Source: Candidatus Thalassarchaeum sp.
GTDB lineage: Archaea > Thermoplasmatota > Poseidoniia > Poseidoniales > Thalassarchaeaceae
Reading direction: 5' to 3'
NCBI GenBank assembly: GCA_022449845.1
Contig: JAKUOE010000007.1
Coordinates: 1-32,767, forward strand
DNA: 32,767 nt
The position numbers were made by a program, and so were the translations under genes. Below are positions 17,642 through 24,477 of the stretch, piece by piece. The notes under the pieces were generated by a model that saw only the letters and a program-made list of their open reading frames with translations, did not search any database and was not told the DNA's origin. Numbering within the stretch: position 1 is the stretch's first letter; each line of letters begins with the position of its first letter.

Positions 17642-17647
17642 ATCACC
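17642..17647 (-). promoter_or_regulatory. Ribosome binding site GGTGAT of the SdhA-like gene
   Basis: A perfect anti-Shine-Dalgarno complement lies three bases before the ATG at 17638 and supports that start. Confidence 0.55.
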
Positions 17648-17718
17648 GAGTGTTCTTGTCGAATTGAAGGCGCATCATAAACGCACCCCTTGTGATGCAT
17701 CCTGAATGGTCTTCGCAC

Positions 17719-19224
17719 CTACGGTGCGATAAATTTCGAGTGGTCACTATGTGCAAGTGCCTGATTCTGCCACCGTCTGGCGACCGTGCGAGCCACACCC
17801 ATTCGACGCCGTAATGATTCGCCACCACTTGAGCGAGGGTGTACTTCTGTCCAGAGTGTATGCGAACTAATCGTCTCTCCATCAACGTGGCGAATCGAGA
17901 TCCGCACGGGTCTTCGGCCCTCGATATCATCGGCCCATGCAACACCCAACCAAAGAACGTGGGCCGCACCCACCAAATTACTGAGCCAGGTCACCGCATC
18001 TTCTTCATCATTCGACCACATCGGGAGAGGATGGTTTGGAGGAGTCAAAGGAGTGGGTGTCAATCGAAAACTTTGCCGCGATGGTTGTCCATCCGGAACA
18101 TGAACCTCCAATTCAATCGGGATGGAGTCTGTTCCTAGATTGTTGACCATGACAAAGAGGTCACCCCGAGATTCGCCACAACGGAGTGGTAAGCTAGCAT
18201 CCATCCTCCAAGAATGGCCGGCAATCGATTCATTGTGATCCATGAGTCCGAATTGAAGGCGGTCTATCTGTCGGAACAGGTCACTCTGCCATGCTCGAGT
18301 GTGGCCCATCAATCTGGAAAGTGTGGGCAGATCAAGATGAGGGTTGTTGAGGATTGTCGATTCTACGTTCTTAGCGCTCACCAGTTTCTCAAATTCCTCA
18401 ACCAACTGATTGTGAGATAGCATACTTTGACCATGTAGATGGATTAAGTGGAGGGAGTGTTCAATCGCTTGCTTTGGGTTGATTCTCTTCTTGAATTTGT
18501 CCTCAAGGCTCTCCTTCCATCGTGTAAATCGGGTCGCGCTCTCCGGGTCTAAGTGAGCCAGAAGAATCTCGGTTAATGGGTCCTGTAACGTACTCTTGTG
18601 CTGACTGGGGGCGTGATGGACGAGGAATGGGAGATCGTCCGAATGATTGGGCGTGCGGCGTTCGACAAGAATTGAATGTGCAACGGCAATACTCGCGGCC
18701 AAAATACTGGAGACCAATAGCAAGCCACGTGTCTCATCACCGGCTGGGAAGCGATCCGCCAACCAAAGCAAGAATGAGAATGTCAACAAATTGATGAAGC
18801 GCATGTGTTCGTGAAGACGTGATTCAGTGAGCGTGTTGAGGATGCGTTCGATACTGCTGTCTCTCTCACCTCTTGTGCGGCCCCTAGCTCCCAGGCGGTC
18901 AAGTCCGACCCAAAGCGCGAAATTACTTGCAAGTACGGATGGGCCAAGGAAACAGATAGTGAATGCCCCTGAGATAATCGCAGCCAGTGTGGGGTCGATT
19001 GTCTCTGGAATCGCCATGACGGCAACCGCTGTCAAAATGGCCAGTGTTGGAAGGAAGTTCCGCACGAGAGTCCATGACCATGTATTGGCGAGGCGGCCCC
19101 AGAAACGTCGGCCTTTCTCCATTCGATTGAGGCGGTTGGCGATCAAATCCTCTAGGCCATCATCGAACTCAAAACCCTCCCCATAAGGGCGAGGGAGAAT
19201 CACACCACCATCGTCGCTCGCCAT
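17719..19224 (-). CDS. Uncharacterised membrane protein with four predicted TM helices
   Basis: I do not recognise this 501-aa protein. The N-terminal 50 residues are soluble and charged. Four hydrophobic helices follow at about residues 54-74, 80-107, 143-160 and 168-186, with a basic loop RGRTRGERDSS between the second and third. The remaining 300 residues are soluble. A helical part at about 200-340 contains repeated Leu and His residues, and a predicted beta domain at about 345-470 (LFVMVNNLGTDSIPIELEVHV) resembles a small immunoglobulin-like sandwich. The C-terminus is basic. The ATG begins MASDDGGVILPRPYG. It is 80 bases upstream of the SdhA-like gene on the same strand and could share its transcript. 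Function unknown. Confidence 0.75.
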   Translation of the reverse strand: MASDDGGVILPRPYGEGFEFDDGLEDLIANRLNRMEKGRRFWGRLANTWSWTLVRNFLPTLAILTAVAVMAIPETIDPTLAAIISGAFTICFLGPSVLASNFALWVGLDRLGARGRTRGERDSSIERILNTLTESRLHEHMRFINLLTFSFLLWLADRFPAGDETRGLLLVSSILAASIAVAHSILVERRTPNHSDDLPFLVHHAPSQHKSTLQDPLTEILLAHLDPESATRFTRWKESLEDKFKKRINPKQAIEHSLHLIHLHGQSMLSHNQLVEEFEKLVSAKNVESTILNNPHLDLPTLSRLMGHTRAWQSDLFRQIDRLQFGLMDHNESIAGHSWRMDASLPLRCGESRGDLFVMVNNLGTDSIPIELEVHVPDGQPSRQSFRLTPTPLTPPNHPLPMWSNDEEDAVTWLSNLVGAAHVLWLGVAWADDIEGRRPVRISIRHVDGETISSHTLWTEVHPRSSGGESLRRRMGVARTVARRWQNQALAHSDHSKFIAP

Positions 19225-19257
19225 CGTAACAGGACAGGTGAGTCAGTAATAGGTCAT

Positions 19258-19303
19258 CAGCGTGACGCTGAGCGCTGCCGCAACCTCCTTCTATGTCGGA
19301 CAT
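19258..19303 (+). other. Inverted repeats upstream of tRNA-Arg
   Basis: CAGCG-TGA-CGCTG (19258-19270) is a perfect short inverted repeat, and ATGTC-G-GACAT (19293-19303) is a second. They lie between the divergent membrane-protein gene and the tRNA, the second ending 11 bases before the tRNA. The rest of 19225-19314 shows no gene. Either could be a protein-binding site; neither has a terminator T-run. Confidence 0.3.
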
Positions 19304-19314
19304 GAGGAATGGTT

Positions 19315-19388
19315 GGGCGCGTCGCATAGCTGGATATTGCACCGGCCTCCTAAGCCGGGTTCCGTGGGTTCGAATCCTGCCGCGCCCG
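19315..19388 (+). tRNA. tRNA-Arg (CCT anticodon)
   Basis: This reads AGG codons. The cloverleaf closes fully. Acceptor GGGCGCG (19315-19321) pairs with CGCGCCC (19381-19387). Anticodon stem CCGGC/GCCGG encloses CTCCTAA with anticodon CCT at 19349-19351 and A37. T-arm GTGGG-TTCGAAT-CCTGC precedes the acceptor strand. The discriminator is G, and CCA is not encoded. No intron. It is on the strand opposite both neighbouring protein genes. Confidence 0.96.
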
Positions 19389-19393
19389 TCAAA

Positions 19394-20530
19394 TCAACTC
19401 ATGGCTAGGCCGTGGCGTCGGCCTGCATCAGACACTTGATGCAGGAAATGTTCAATCTGGATTCGAGGATGAATCGTACGTCGTAGAGATGTGTCACAAT
19501 TCGCCAAGGCATCGAGCACTTCATTTCGTAAGGAAGGAGGTAGCATGAGGCGGTTTCCGACGATCTCAGTATGGATCTGATGGATTACATCTTCAGCATC
19601 GAGCGCATGGACCCCCATCATCTCATCCAATTGACCCATGGCACCCTCAAGGGTCTTCACGTTGCGACGGCCCTGTTTCTCCCAGCGCCACTCAATCACT
19701 CGGCCCCGCAAGGCGAGTTCAATCATCCTTCGAGCGTGCTGGAGGGTGCTCTCTGATACTACATCGTAGAGGCGGTTTCTCTCACCTGTCATCTCACGTC
19801 GGGCCAATAGTTCGGTTGTGAACAATGCCTTGCGTAGGTTGCCACCCGATACATGTGCAATGTCTTCTGCTAGACCGGTGGCGAGTGTGATATTCTCAAG
19901 AAATGCAACCTTGCCAACAGTTGCGACAATTTCCTCGGATTCAATCGCAGGTATTCGGATGTGCTGCATCCGGCTTCTCAGCGCATCGATGATTCGGCTG
20001 GGGGCCCTCGCTGTGAAGATGAAGCGTGTTGTATGAGACTCCGATTCCATCATTCGACGGAGGTAGGGTTGGCGCCGCGAGCCGAGATGGTCGGCATCTT
20101 CAATGACAATCAGACGGCTGACCGGTGCGCGTCCAAATTCCATCGGTGACTCCTCTCCGCATGGGGCCTCACCGACATCTCCAGACCACATATTGCGATC
20201 AAAGGCATCGAGGCTGGTTCGACTTGCGAGCGTATCCGATGACTGAGCGCCTTCAGGTCGTAGAAAATTCTCAAATTTCTTCATTGCACCGGCTTGCCGA
20301 GAAAGGTCGCGGGCCTGGAGAACGTGGCAGGTTGCTTTCCAACCCGGACCCAGGACCTGTCGGGCGACCAAACGCCAAGCAGCGGTCTTGCCTACACCAG
20401 CAGGGCCTGTAATCAGCAAATGGGGAGGATTGCCGGAAGAACTGGCTCGGATGAATTGTTCACGAACAGGCCCGGGCACGGCCAACGCATCAAACCGCTT
20501 GGGTGCGTGAGTGGAAAGCCAGGAGGCCAT
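19394..20530 (-). CDS. Divergent replication factor C (clamp loader) small-subunit-like ATPase
   Basis: This 378-aa AAA+ protein resembles archaeal RFC small subunits, which load the PCNA clamp onto primed DNA. Walker A is GPAGVGKT (residues 42-49), Walker B is IVIEDAD (141-147), and an RFC-like sensor/arginine-finger region RFIFTARAPSRIIDALRSRM lies at 169-188. The C-terminal helical collar includes SGGNLRKAL. Compared with typical RfcS, the usual WxEKYRP start is altered to WLSTHAPKRF. The DEAD box reads EDAD, the sensor-1 asparagine is missing (TAR) and SRC is SRM. About 50 extra residues sit between Walker A and B. It is therefore likely a paralogue, such as a second small subunit. The ATG at 20530 is preferred over a TTG one codon earlier. 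rpo12 lies 40 bases upstream. Confidence 0.88.
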   Translation of the reverse strand: MASWLSTHAPKRFDALAVPGPVREQFIRASSSGNPPHLLITGPAGVGKTAAWRLVARQVLGPGWKATCHVLQARDLSRQAGAMKKFENFLRPEGAQSSDTLASRTSLDAFDRNMWSGDVGEAPCGEESPMEFGRAPVSRLIVIEDADHLGSRRQPYLRRMMESESHTTRFIFTARAPSRIIDALRSRMQHIRIPAIESEEIVATVGKVAFLENITLATGLAEDIAHVSGGNLRKALFTTELLARREMTGERNRLYDVVSESTLQHARRMIELALRGRVIEWRWEKQGRRNVKTLEGAMGQLDEMMGVHALDAEDVIHQIHTEIVGNRLMLPPSLRNEVLDALANCDTSLRRTIHPRIQIEHFLHQVSDAGRRHGLAMS

Positions 20531-20570
20531 CAACGATTGCGGGGGTGTCGCAGTCTTTCAACAAAACGTT

Positions 20571-20717
20571 TCAGATGGCATCCAAGGTCTTGTGACCCTG
20601 GCGGCGCGGCTTGACAAAAATACGGAAGCCACAAGCCTTGCAGGCAATTCCGGTTCGTGTACCTTCAAACTCATCGAGGTGACCACAGCGTAGACACTTG
20701 TACGTAACCCTAGGCAT
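20571..20717 (-). CDS. rpo12: DNA-directed RNA polymerase subunit Rpo12 (RpoP)
   Basis: This 48-aa protein is the small zinc-ribbon subunit of archaeal RNA polymerase, the counterpart of eukaryotic Rpb12. It begins MPRVTYKCLRCGHLDEF, and the second half carries GIACKACGFRIFVKPR. The CxxC pairs (C8/C11 and C26/C29) should bind one zinc ion and help assemble the Rpo3-Rpo10-Rpo11 platform. Length and the basic C-terminus fit the family. Its ATG at 20717 follows a GAGGGG stretch in the minus-strand mRNA. It lies between the GMP synthase amidotransferase gene and the RFC-like gene on the same strand. Zinc-ribbon proteins of this size are easily missed. Confidence 0.93.
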   Translation of the reverse strand: MPRVTYKCLRCGHLDEFEGTRTGIACKACGFRIFVKPRRQGHKTLDAI

Positions 20718-20784
20718 CGATTGGGCCGCCCTGCCCCTCCCATTTGAAGCCGTCGCCTACGATGGTGTGCCAATTGGGGGCCGT

Positions 20785-21378
20785 TCAGGGTGCTTGGCGG
20801 TATTCTCGACAGATTTCAATGAAATTCTGGAACATGTTTTGACCATATTCGGAATCATTCACCTCGGGATGAAATTGGAGGCCGAATCGATCTCCTGTTT
20901 CATTTTCCATTCCTTGGACACGGCAAGAGGAGCTGCTCGCTGTGATGAAGAAGCCGTCGGGCATAGCACTGACTTCATCATTGTGTGATTCCCAAACGAT
21001 TTGAGAATCCGGAGTACCGACGAAAATCTTCCCGCCTCCGTTGACGAGTTGGATACTTGCGGCTCCAAATTCTGGTTCTGGGGCTTCAGCCGCTCCACCT
21101 CCATAGTAGCCAGCCATGAATTGGTGTCCAGCACAAATGCCCAATATTGGGATTTCAAGTTCAAGATAAGCGCCGCAGTTGCCGAGTTCTCCAGTCAACC
21201 CTACACGGGCTGCGCCACCTGAGAGAATGAGGCCATCCAATTCACGAAGTTCTGAGACTGGAGTCATGTTGTCGATGATTTGAGTGTCCACCCCGAGGTA
21301 CCGTAACATTCTCCATTCTCGATGGGTCCACTGACCGCCATTATCGACGACATCGATGACCAATGGAGTGTCACTCAT
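20785..21378 (-). CDS. guaAA: GMP synthase, glutamine amidotransferase subunit
   Basis: This is the stand-alone class I glutamine amidotransferase subunit of two-part archaeal GMP synthase. It releases ammonia from glutamine for amination of XMP to GMP by the separate ATP-pyrophosphatase subunit, which is not in this window. It is 197 aa. The nucleophile is C82 in LGICAGHQ, and H170 and E172 in LQFHPEV complete the triad. VVDNGGQWTHR at the N-terminus, the oxyanion-strand LSGGAARVG and the SHNDEV motif are typical of the subunit rather than of other amidotransferases. The ATG at 21378 was chosen over a TTG 30 bases upstream because homologues start just before the DNGGQ strand. It follows the aldolase-like gene by 41 bases. 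Confidence 0.93.
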   Translation of the reverse strand: MSDTPLVIDVVDNGGQWTHREWRMLRYLGVDTQIIDNMTPVSELRELDGLILSGGAARVGLTGELGNCGAYLELEIPILGICAGHQFMAGYYGGGAAEAPEPEFGAASIQLVNGGGKIFVGTPDSQIVWESHNDEVSAMPDGFFITASSSSCRVQGMENETGDRFGLQFHPEVNDSEYGQNMFQNFIEICREYRQAP

Positions 21379-21419
21379 TGGTCTGTCGCGAGGTTGGCGC
21401 TCAATCAAGGTGGCGGCAC

Positions 21420-22448
21420 TCAGAGGTCCGCGAGTTCGCTGAGGTAGAGAATTCGCATGCTGTGCTCAAAGGCTGCAGCATGGCCCCAGGCCTCCAGCAA
21501 ATCAGCGCCCAGAGCGTACACTCCATGTCCGCGAGCGACGAACAATTTGTTCCCCGTCTGTTTGAGCGCCTCTGTAATCTCAACCAGATAGCCTTCCATG
21601 TCATCGTACTGAACATCGACAATCGTCGCACGACCGAAATTCGAACGGCCTTCGAAATCTGTGGGGACCAAAGCGTATCGATCCTTCTCGAGACTCAGAG
21701 TTGTGGTGTACGGTGCAGCGACATGAACACATGCGCCACGACCCTCGTGCTCAAGGCTGGCAATCGACAAGGCCACACTGTGAATCTGCCAATCCTCGTT
21801 TGCGCTGTTTGGCGCGGCATCTCCGAGGCGGCCAGTGATTAGATCCTTCTCATTCATCAGACCCAATGCAGCACCTTGGCGTGTCGTGTGAATCAGACCG
21901 GGTGAAGTGGTCGAGAGGAGGCTGAATGAACCCGATGTTCCATGAAGAAGGCGCTCTTTGTGCAACTGGCGACCCAATGTTGCAAACATGGAAACGACCT
22001 CTCCGGGGACCACGTAACCATCACCGACAATGGGGGGCATGGGTGGGTTTTCAACCTCTTGAATCACTTCACCTGCCGCGGCCATTCCTTGCTTGAGGGT
22101 TGCATTCTCTTCCCGCAATTGTTCCAATTCCACCTTCTCATCGCCATCAACCGTACGCTTGACTGTCTCGATTTTTTCCTGTCCGGCTTCAATCACGATT
22201 GAGGAGCCGCTGTGCATTGTCTGAGCACCGGTGGGGGCTGATGGTGCGGAAGAAGGCGGGCCGGTTGGAGGTGTCGAACCGCCACCGAACATCGCACGCC
22301 CTCCGGAACCTTTGCCGGGCGGGCCACTTGGTGGTCCGCTGGGTGGACCTGAGGGGGGTCCTGATGGAGGGCCTGATGGGGGTGCGCCAGTCACCTTTTC
22401 GAGCATCTCATCTGAGCCGTCATCTTCGTCAACAACCTCATCGCTCAC
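21420..22448 (-). CDS. Class II aldolase/adducin-like protein with PPSG-repeat and coiled-coil N-terminus
   Basis: The C-terminal 200 residues resemble the class II aldolase/adducin fold: HGTSGSFSLLS, CVHVAAPYTTTLS and RGHGVYALGADLLEAW. Comparing with E. coli FucA, the zinc-ligand region HNH becomes HVA, so the second histidine (H94) is alanine, and the catalytic E73 position in NEDWQ is aspartate. The histidines equivalent to H92 and H155 remain. The N-terminal half has an acidic start, a run of about five PPSG repeats, a Gly/Pro-rich linker and a heptad coiled coil (EKVELEQLREENATL). The GTG at 22448 was chosen because a longer frame would run through tRNA-Asp. Start uncertain; a TTG lies nearby at 22460. 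Substrate unknown; a non-enzymatic adducin-like role is possible. Confidence 0.82.
   Translation of the reverse strand: MSDEVVDEDDGSDEMLEKVTGAPPSGPPSGPPSGPPSGPPSGPPGKGSGGRAMFGGGSTPPTGPPSSAPSAPTGAQTMHSGSSIVIEAGQEKIETVKRTVDGDEKVELEQLREENATLKQGMAAAGEVIQEVENPPMPPIVGDGYVVPGEVVSMFATLGRQLHKERLLHGTSGSFSLLSTTSPGLIHTTRQGAALGLMNEKDLITGRLGDAAPNSANEDWQIHSVALSIASLEHEGRGACVHVAAPYTTTLSLEKDRYALVPTDFEGRSNFGRATIVDVQYDDMEGYLVEITEALKQTGNKLFVARGHGVYALGADLLEAWGHAAAFEHSMRILYLSELADL
22317..22382 (-). repeat. In-frame 12-base tandem repeat encoding PPSG units
   Basis: About five and a half imperfect 12-bp units of the type CCACCATCAGGC encode consecutive Pro-Pro-Ser-Gly. It is low-complexity and the unit number may vary between strains. 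It lies inside the aldolase-like gene, between the acidic start and the coiled coil. Confidence 0.85.
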
Positions 22449-22479
22449 GGTCGCACCCAAACGGCGGAACAAGTACCGA

Positions 22480-22487
22480 TTAAATAC
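22480..22487 (+). promoter_or_regulatory. TATA box of tRNA-Asp, possibly shared with the divergent gene
   Basis: TTAAATA at 22480-22486 lies 27-33 bases before tRNA-Asp, the expected archaeal TATA spacing. Read on the minus strand it is TATTTAA, about 32 bases before the GTG of the aldolase-like gene. One element could thus serve both directions. Confidence 0.55.
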
Positions 22488-22512
22488 AGGTCCGATGTCG
22501 CTTGTCCGCCCA

Positions 22513-22588
22513 GCCCCTGTAGTGTAGTGGCCTATCATGGAGCCCTGTCGAGGCTCCGACCCGGGTTCAAATCCCGGCGGGGGCGCCA
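22513..22588 (+). tRNA. tRNA-Asp (GTC anticodon), CCA encoded
   Basis: Acceptor GCCCCTG (22513-22519) pairs with CGGGGGC (22578-22584). Anticodon stem GAGCC/GGCTC encloses CTGTCGA, giving anticodon GTC and G37. The T-arm is CCGGG-TTCAAAT-CCCGG. The discriminator G at 22585 is followed by an encoded CCA. It reads GAC/GAT. No intron. It sits between trm5 and the aldolase-like gene, on the opposite strand. Confidence 0.96.
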
Positions 22589-22599
22589 ACAAGTGCCTA

Positions 22600-23646
22600 T
22601 TATGTGGCCTTACGAGCATCCAATCGGCAAAGATCTGCAGAGGCCGAATAGGAGCGTCGGCGTTCAAGTTCAGCTTCTGGCCCGAGAATGTCACGGACAC
22701 GGACTTGAGCATCTTGGAATTCTGAGTGCTCTATGATGGCCCATCCACGAACCAACCCTCCTGGCCGAATCAATGGGAGTAGTTCGGGTAGGTGTTCCAA
22801 CGTGTCGTGAGGAATGTTCACTAGGAGGATGTCGAATTTCTCGCACATTTCTGGACGTTCTTTGAGTAATCGGGCATCCGCACATTCGATGGTTGCCGAA
22901 GGGTGTTGGATATTCTCTCGAAGGAACTCCGCGGCAGATGGATTCAGGTCACCTGCAAACAATTCCTCAATCAAATCAGGTTCGGATATCAAAGGTAGGA
23001 GCGAGGGTCCGACACCTGCGTATGGGGCACAGATGATCAAGGGGCGACCCAATTCTTCACGGAGATTCAGGGCGGTGGCGAGAGTACCTTCTCGTTCGTG
23101 AGAAAGTCTGGACGAGTAGTATACCGTTGTGGGATCCGTCCACAGATAATTCTCATTCTCAAGAATACGGGTGCGTGTCGTCGATTCATGACCATCGCGA
23201 ACGGCCAATAGATTGAGGTCGCGCACGCGAAAGTCTCCGATGACTCCACCATCTTCGAATACCGCTCGTGTGCGCGAGTGTTGGCGAAGGAGTGCTTCGC
23301 CAATGGCATCTCCATGTGGCCTTTGTTCATCATTCAGTTTAATGAGAATCAAGTCACCGATGAACTCATGGCGGCGCGGCCATTCAACCGATTCGACAAT
23401 GTCTGTGGGAAGAATATCGACAAGATGGTCGCGGTATGTCCGGGGTGTTTGGGTATCCACTTCAATGTCTACAATCGGGTAGTGTGCAGCAACCGAGGGT
23501 GTAGGATTGTCAATGAATGGGATTAGGCGGCGTTCAGAATCAGATGGATCTGTTTGCACCCGCGCACCCTCGGGCAGAGCGGATTCAGCCCGGAGTTGCT
23601 GGAGAATACGGTCCGTATCTGGGCTCGGCACGCTCAAATGAAGCAT
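22600..23646 (-). CDS. trm5: tRNA (guanine-37-N1)-methyltransferase, Trm5-like
   Basis: This 348-aa SAM-dependent enzyme makes m1G37 next to the anticodon, which prevents +1 frameshifting. It has the features of archaeal Trm5. HEFIGDLILIKL is the D2 start. The FEDGGVIGDFRVRDL and ENENYLWTDPTTVYYSSRLSHER-type region, split here as ENENYLW and VYYSSRLSHER, precedes the Rossmann domain. SAM motif I is CAPYAGVGPS (near 205-215), then GDLNPSAAEFLRENI and the catalytic-motif equivalent NIPHDT. The usual NLP is NIP. The ATG at 23646 has GAGTGAT upstream in the mRNA. It ends 11 bases from the opposite-strand tRNA-Asp, which carries a G37. It is divergent from dphB by 54 bases. Confidence 0.9.
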   Translation of the reverse strand: MLHLSVPSPDTDRILQQLRAESALPEGARVQTDPSDSERRLIPFIDNPTPSVAAHYPIVDIEVDTQTPRTYRDHLVDILPTDIVESVEWPRRHEFIGDLILIKLNDEQRPHGDAIGEALLRQHSRTRAVFEDGGVIGDFRVRDLNLLAVRDGHESTTRTRILENENYLWTDPTTVYYSSRLSHEREGTLATALNLREELGRPLIICAPYAGVGPSLLPLISEPDLIEELFAGDLNPSAAEFLRENIQHPSATIECADARLLKERPEMCEKFDILLVNIPHDTLEHLPELLPLIRPGGLVRGWAIIEHSEFQDAQVRVRDILGPEAELERRRSYSASADLCRLDARKAT

Positions 23647-23689
23647 ATCACTCGATGGTGTCGACGGGGCTGCCCCGCTTGACGATGAC

Positions 23690-23699
23690 GGAGGGAGAC
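23690..23699 (+). promoter_or_regulatory. Strong Shine-Dalgarno before dphB
   Basis: GACGGAGGGAGACG ends immediately before the dphB ATG at 23701. GGAGG at 23691-23695 is a strong anti-SD match at normal spacing and supports that start. Confidence 0.55.
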
Positions 23700-23700
23700 G

Positions 23701-24474
23701 ATGGGTGAAAATGGTCTCTGGTTAATCGGATTAGGTCCTGGTGATTTGCAACAAATGACGGTTGCAGCACTGGATGCTGCCCGCTCCGCAGATCACCGAT
23801 TTCTCGAGGGTTACACCGCTCTATTGCCTCCAGATGAGTTGGACTGCATGGAGGCGTTGATTGGGTCATGGGAAATGAGAATGAGATCGGCGGTTGAAAC
23901 CCCCGATGACTTACTCTCTCTGGCCCAATCCTCGAAAGTCGCCCTCCTGGTCGTCGGAGATCCGCTTCAAGCAACGACACATGTGGATTTGCAAATTCGC
24001 TGTGAAGAATTGGGTGTTCCATGTCACATCGAACATGGTATTTCGATTACAACCATCGTCACAGGTGCCGTGGGGTTGCAGTCGTATCGATTTGGGCGAC
24101 AATGCACCTTTGCCTATCCATACGGAGAATATCTCCCCACATCTCCGCTAGAAATTATTCTCGCCAATCGCGAACGAGATTTACACACACTGGCACTTCT
24201 CGATTTGGACCCAACTGGGATGGGGGAAGGTGAACAACACCCCATGACGCCAGAAATTGCCGTCGAGGTTCTTCGCAGAATGGCGAAGGCATTGGAGGGC
24301 GATGTCGAGAGTTGGACTCTGGTCCTCTGCTCCGACATGGGAACAGATGATGCGCGCATTTCAGTGGGTTCGCCTGTCGAAATCTCAGGGATTAAAGGGG
24401 GGCGCCTCCATTGTCTCATTGTGCCTGCAAAACTTCACGATGTTGAAGCCGCTGCGCTGAAAAGGTGGGATTGA
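23701..24474 (+). CDS. dphB: Diphthine synthase
   Basis: This 257-aa SAM-dependent methyltransferase (Dph5/DphB) trimethylates the modified histidine of elongation factor 2 in diphthamide synthesis. It has the family blocks in order: LWLIGLGPGDLQQMTV at the N-terminus, FLEGYTALL, VVGDPLQATTH for SAM binding, HGISITTIVTGAVGLQ-type region, YRFGRQCT, LPTSPLEIILANRERDLHTL-type helix and ALLDLD. The start is fixed by a strong ribosome binding site. The gene is 3 bases ahead of the following unknown gene and therefore probably co-translated with it. It lies divergent to trm5, another RNA/translation-factor modification gene. The call is confident because the Dph5-specific blocks outweigh general tetrapyrrole-methylase similarity. 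Confidence 0.93.
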   Translation: MGENGLWLIGLGPGDLQQMTVAALDAARSADHRFLEGYTALLPPDELDCMEALIGSWEMRMRSAVETPDDLLSLAQSSKVALLVVGDPLQATTHVDLQIRCEELGVPCHIEHGISITTIVTGAVGLQSYRFGRQCTFAYPYGEYLPTSPLEIILANRERDLHTLALLDLDPTGMGEGEQHPMTPEIAVEVLRRMAKALEGDVESWTLVLCSDMGTDDARISVGSPVEISGIKGGRLHCLIVPAKLHDVEAAALKRWD

Positions 24475-24477
24475 GAT

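Noticed and set aside
17643-17969. Separate minus-strand gene over the 3' end of the membrane-protein gene
   Set aside because: It lies in another frame of the larger 501-aa gene and has no recognisable motif or ribosome binding site.
19389-19393. CCA end or terminator directly after tRNA-Arg
   Set aside because: The bases after the discriminator are TCAAA; no CCA is encoded and no T-run follows.
20718-20784. Small gene such as L37Ae between rpo12 and the GMP synthase gene
   Set aside because: No start codon gives a zinc-ribbon protein here; the short open frames lack cysteines.
22317-22382. CRISPR-like short repeats
   Set aside because: Units are 12 bases, in frame and without spacers; they encode PPSG repeats.
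22449-22712. Longer start for the aldolase-like protein, through tRNA-Asp
   Set aside because: The extension would be the reverse complement of a tRNA; its apparent protein is an artefact.
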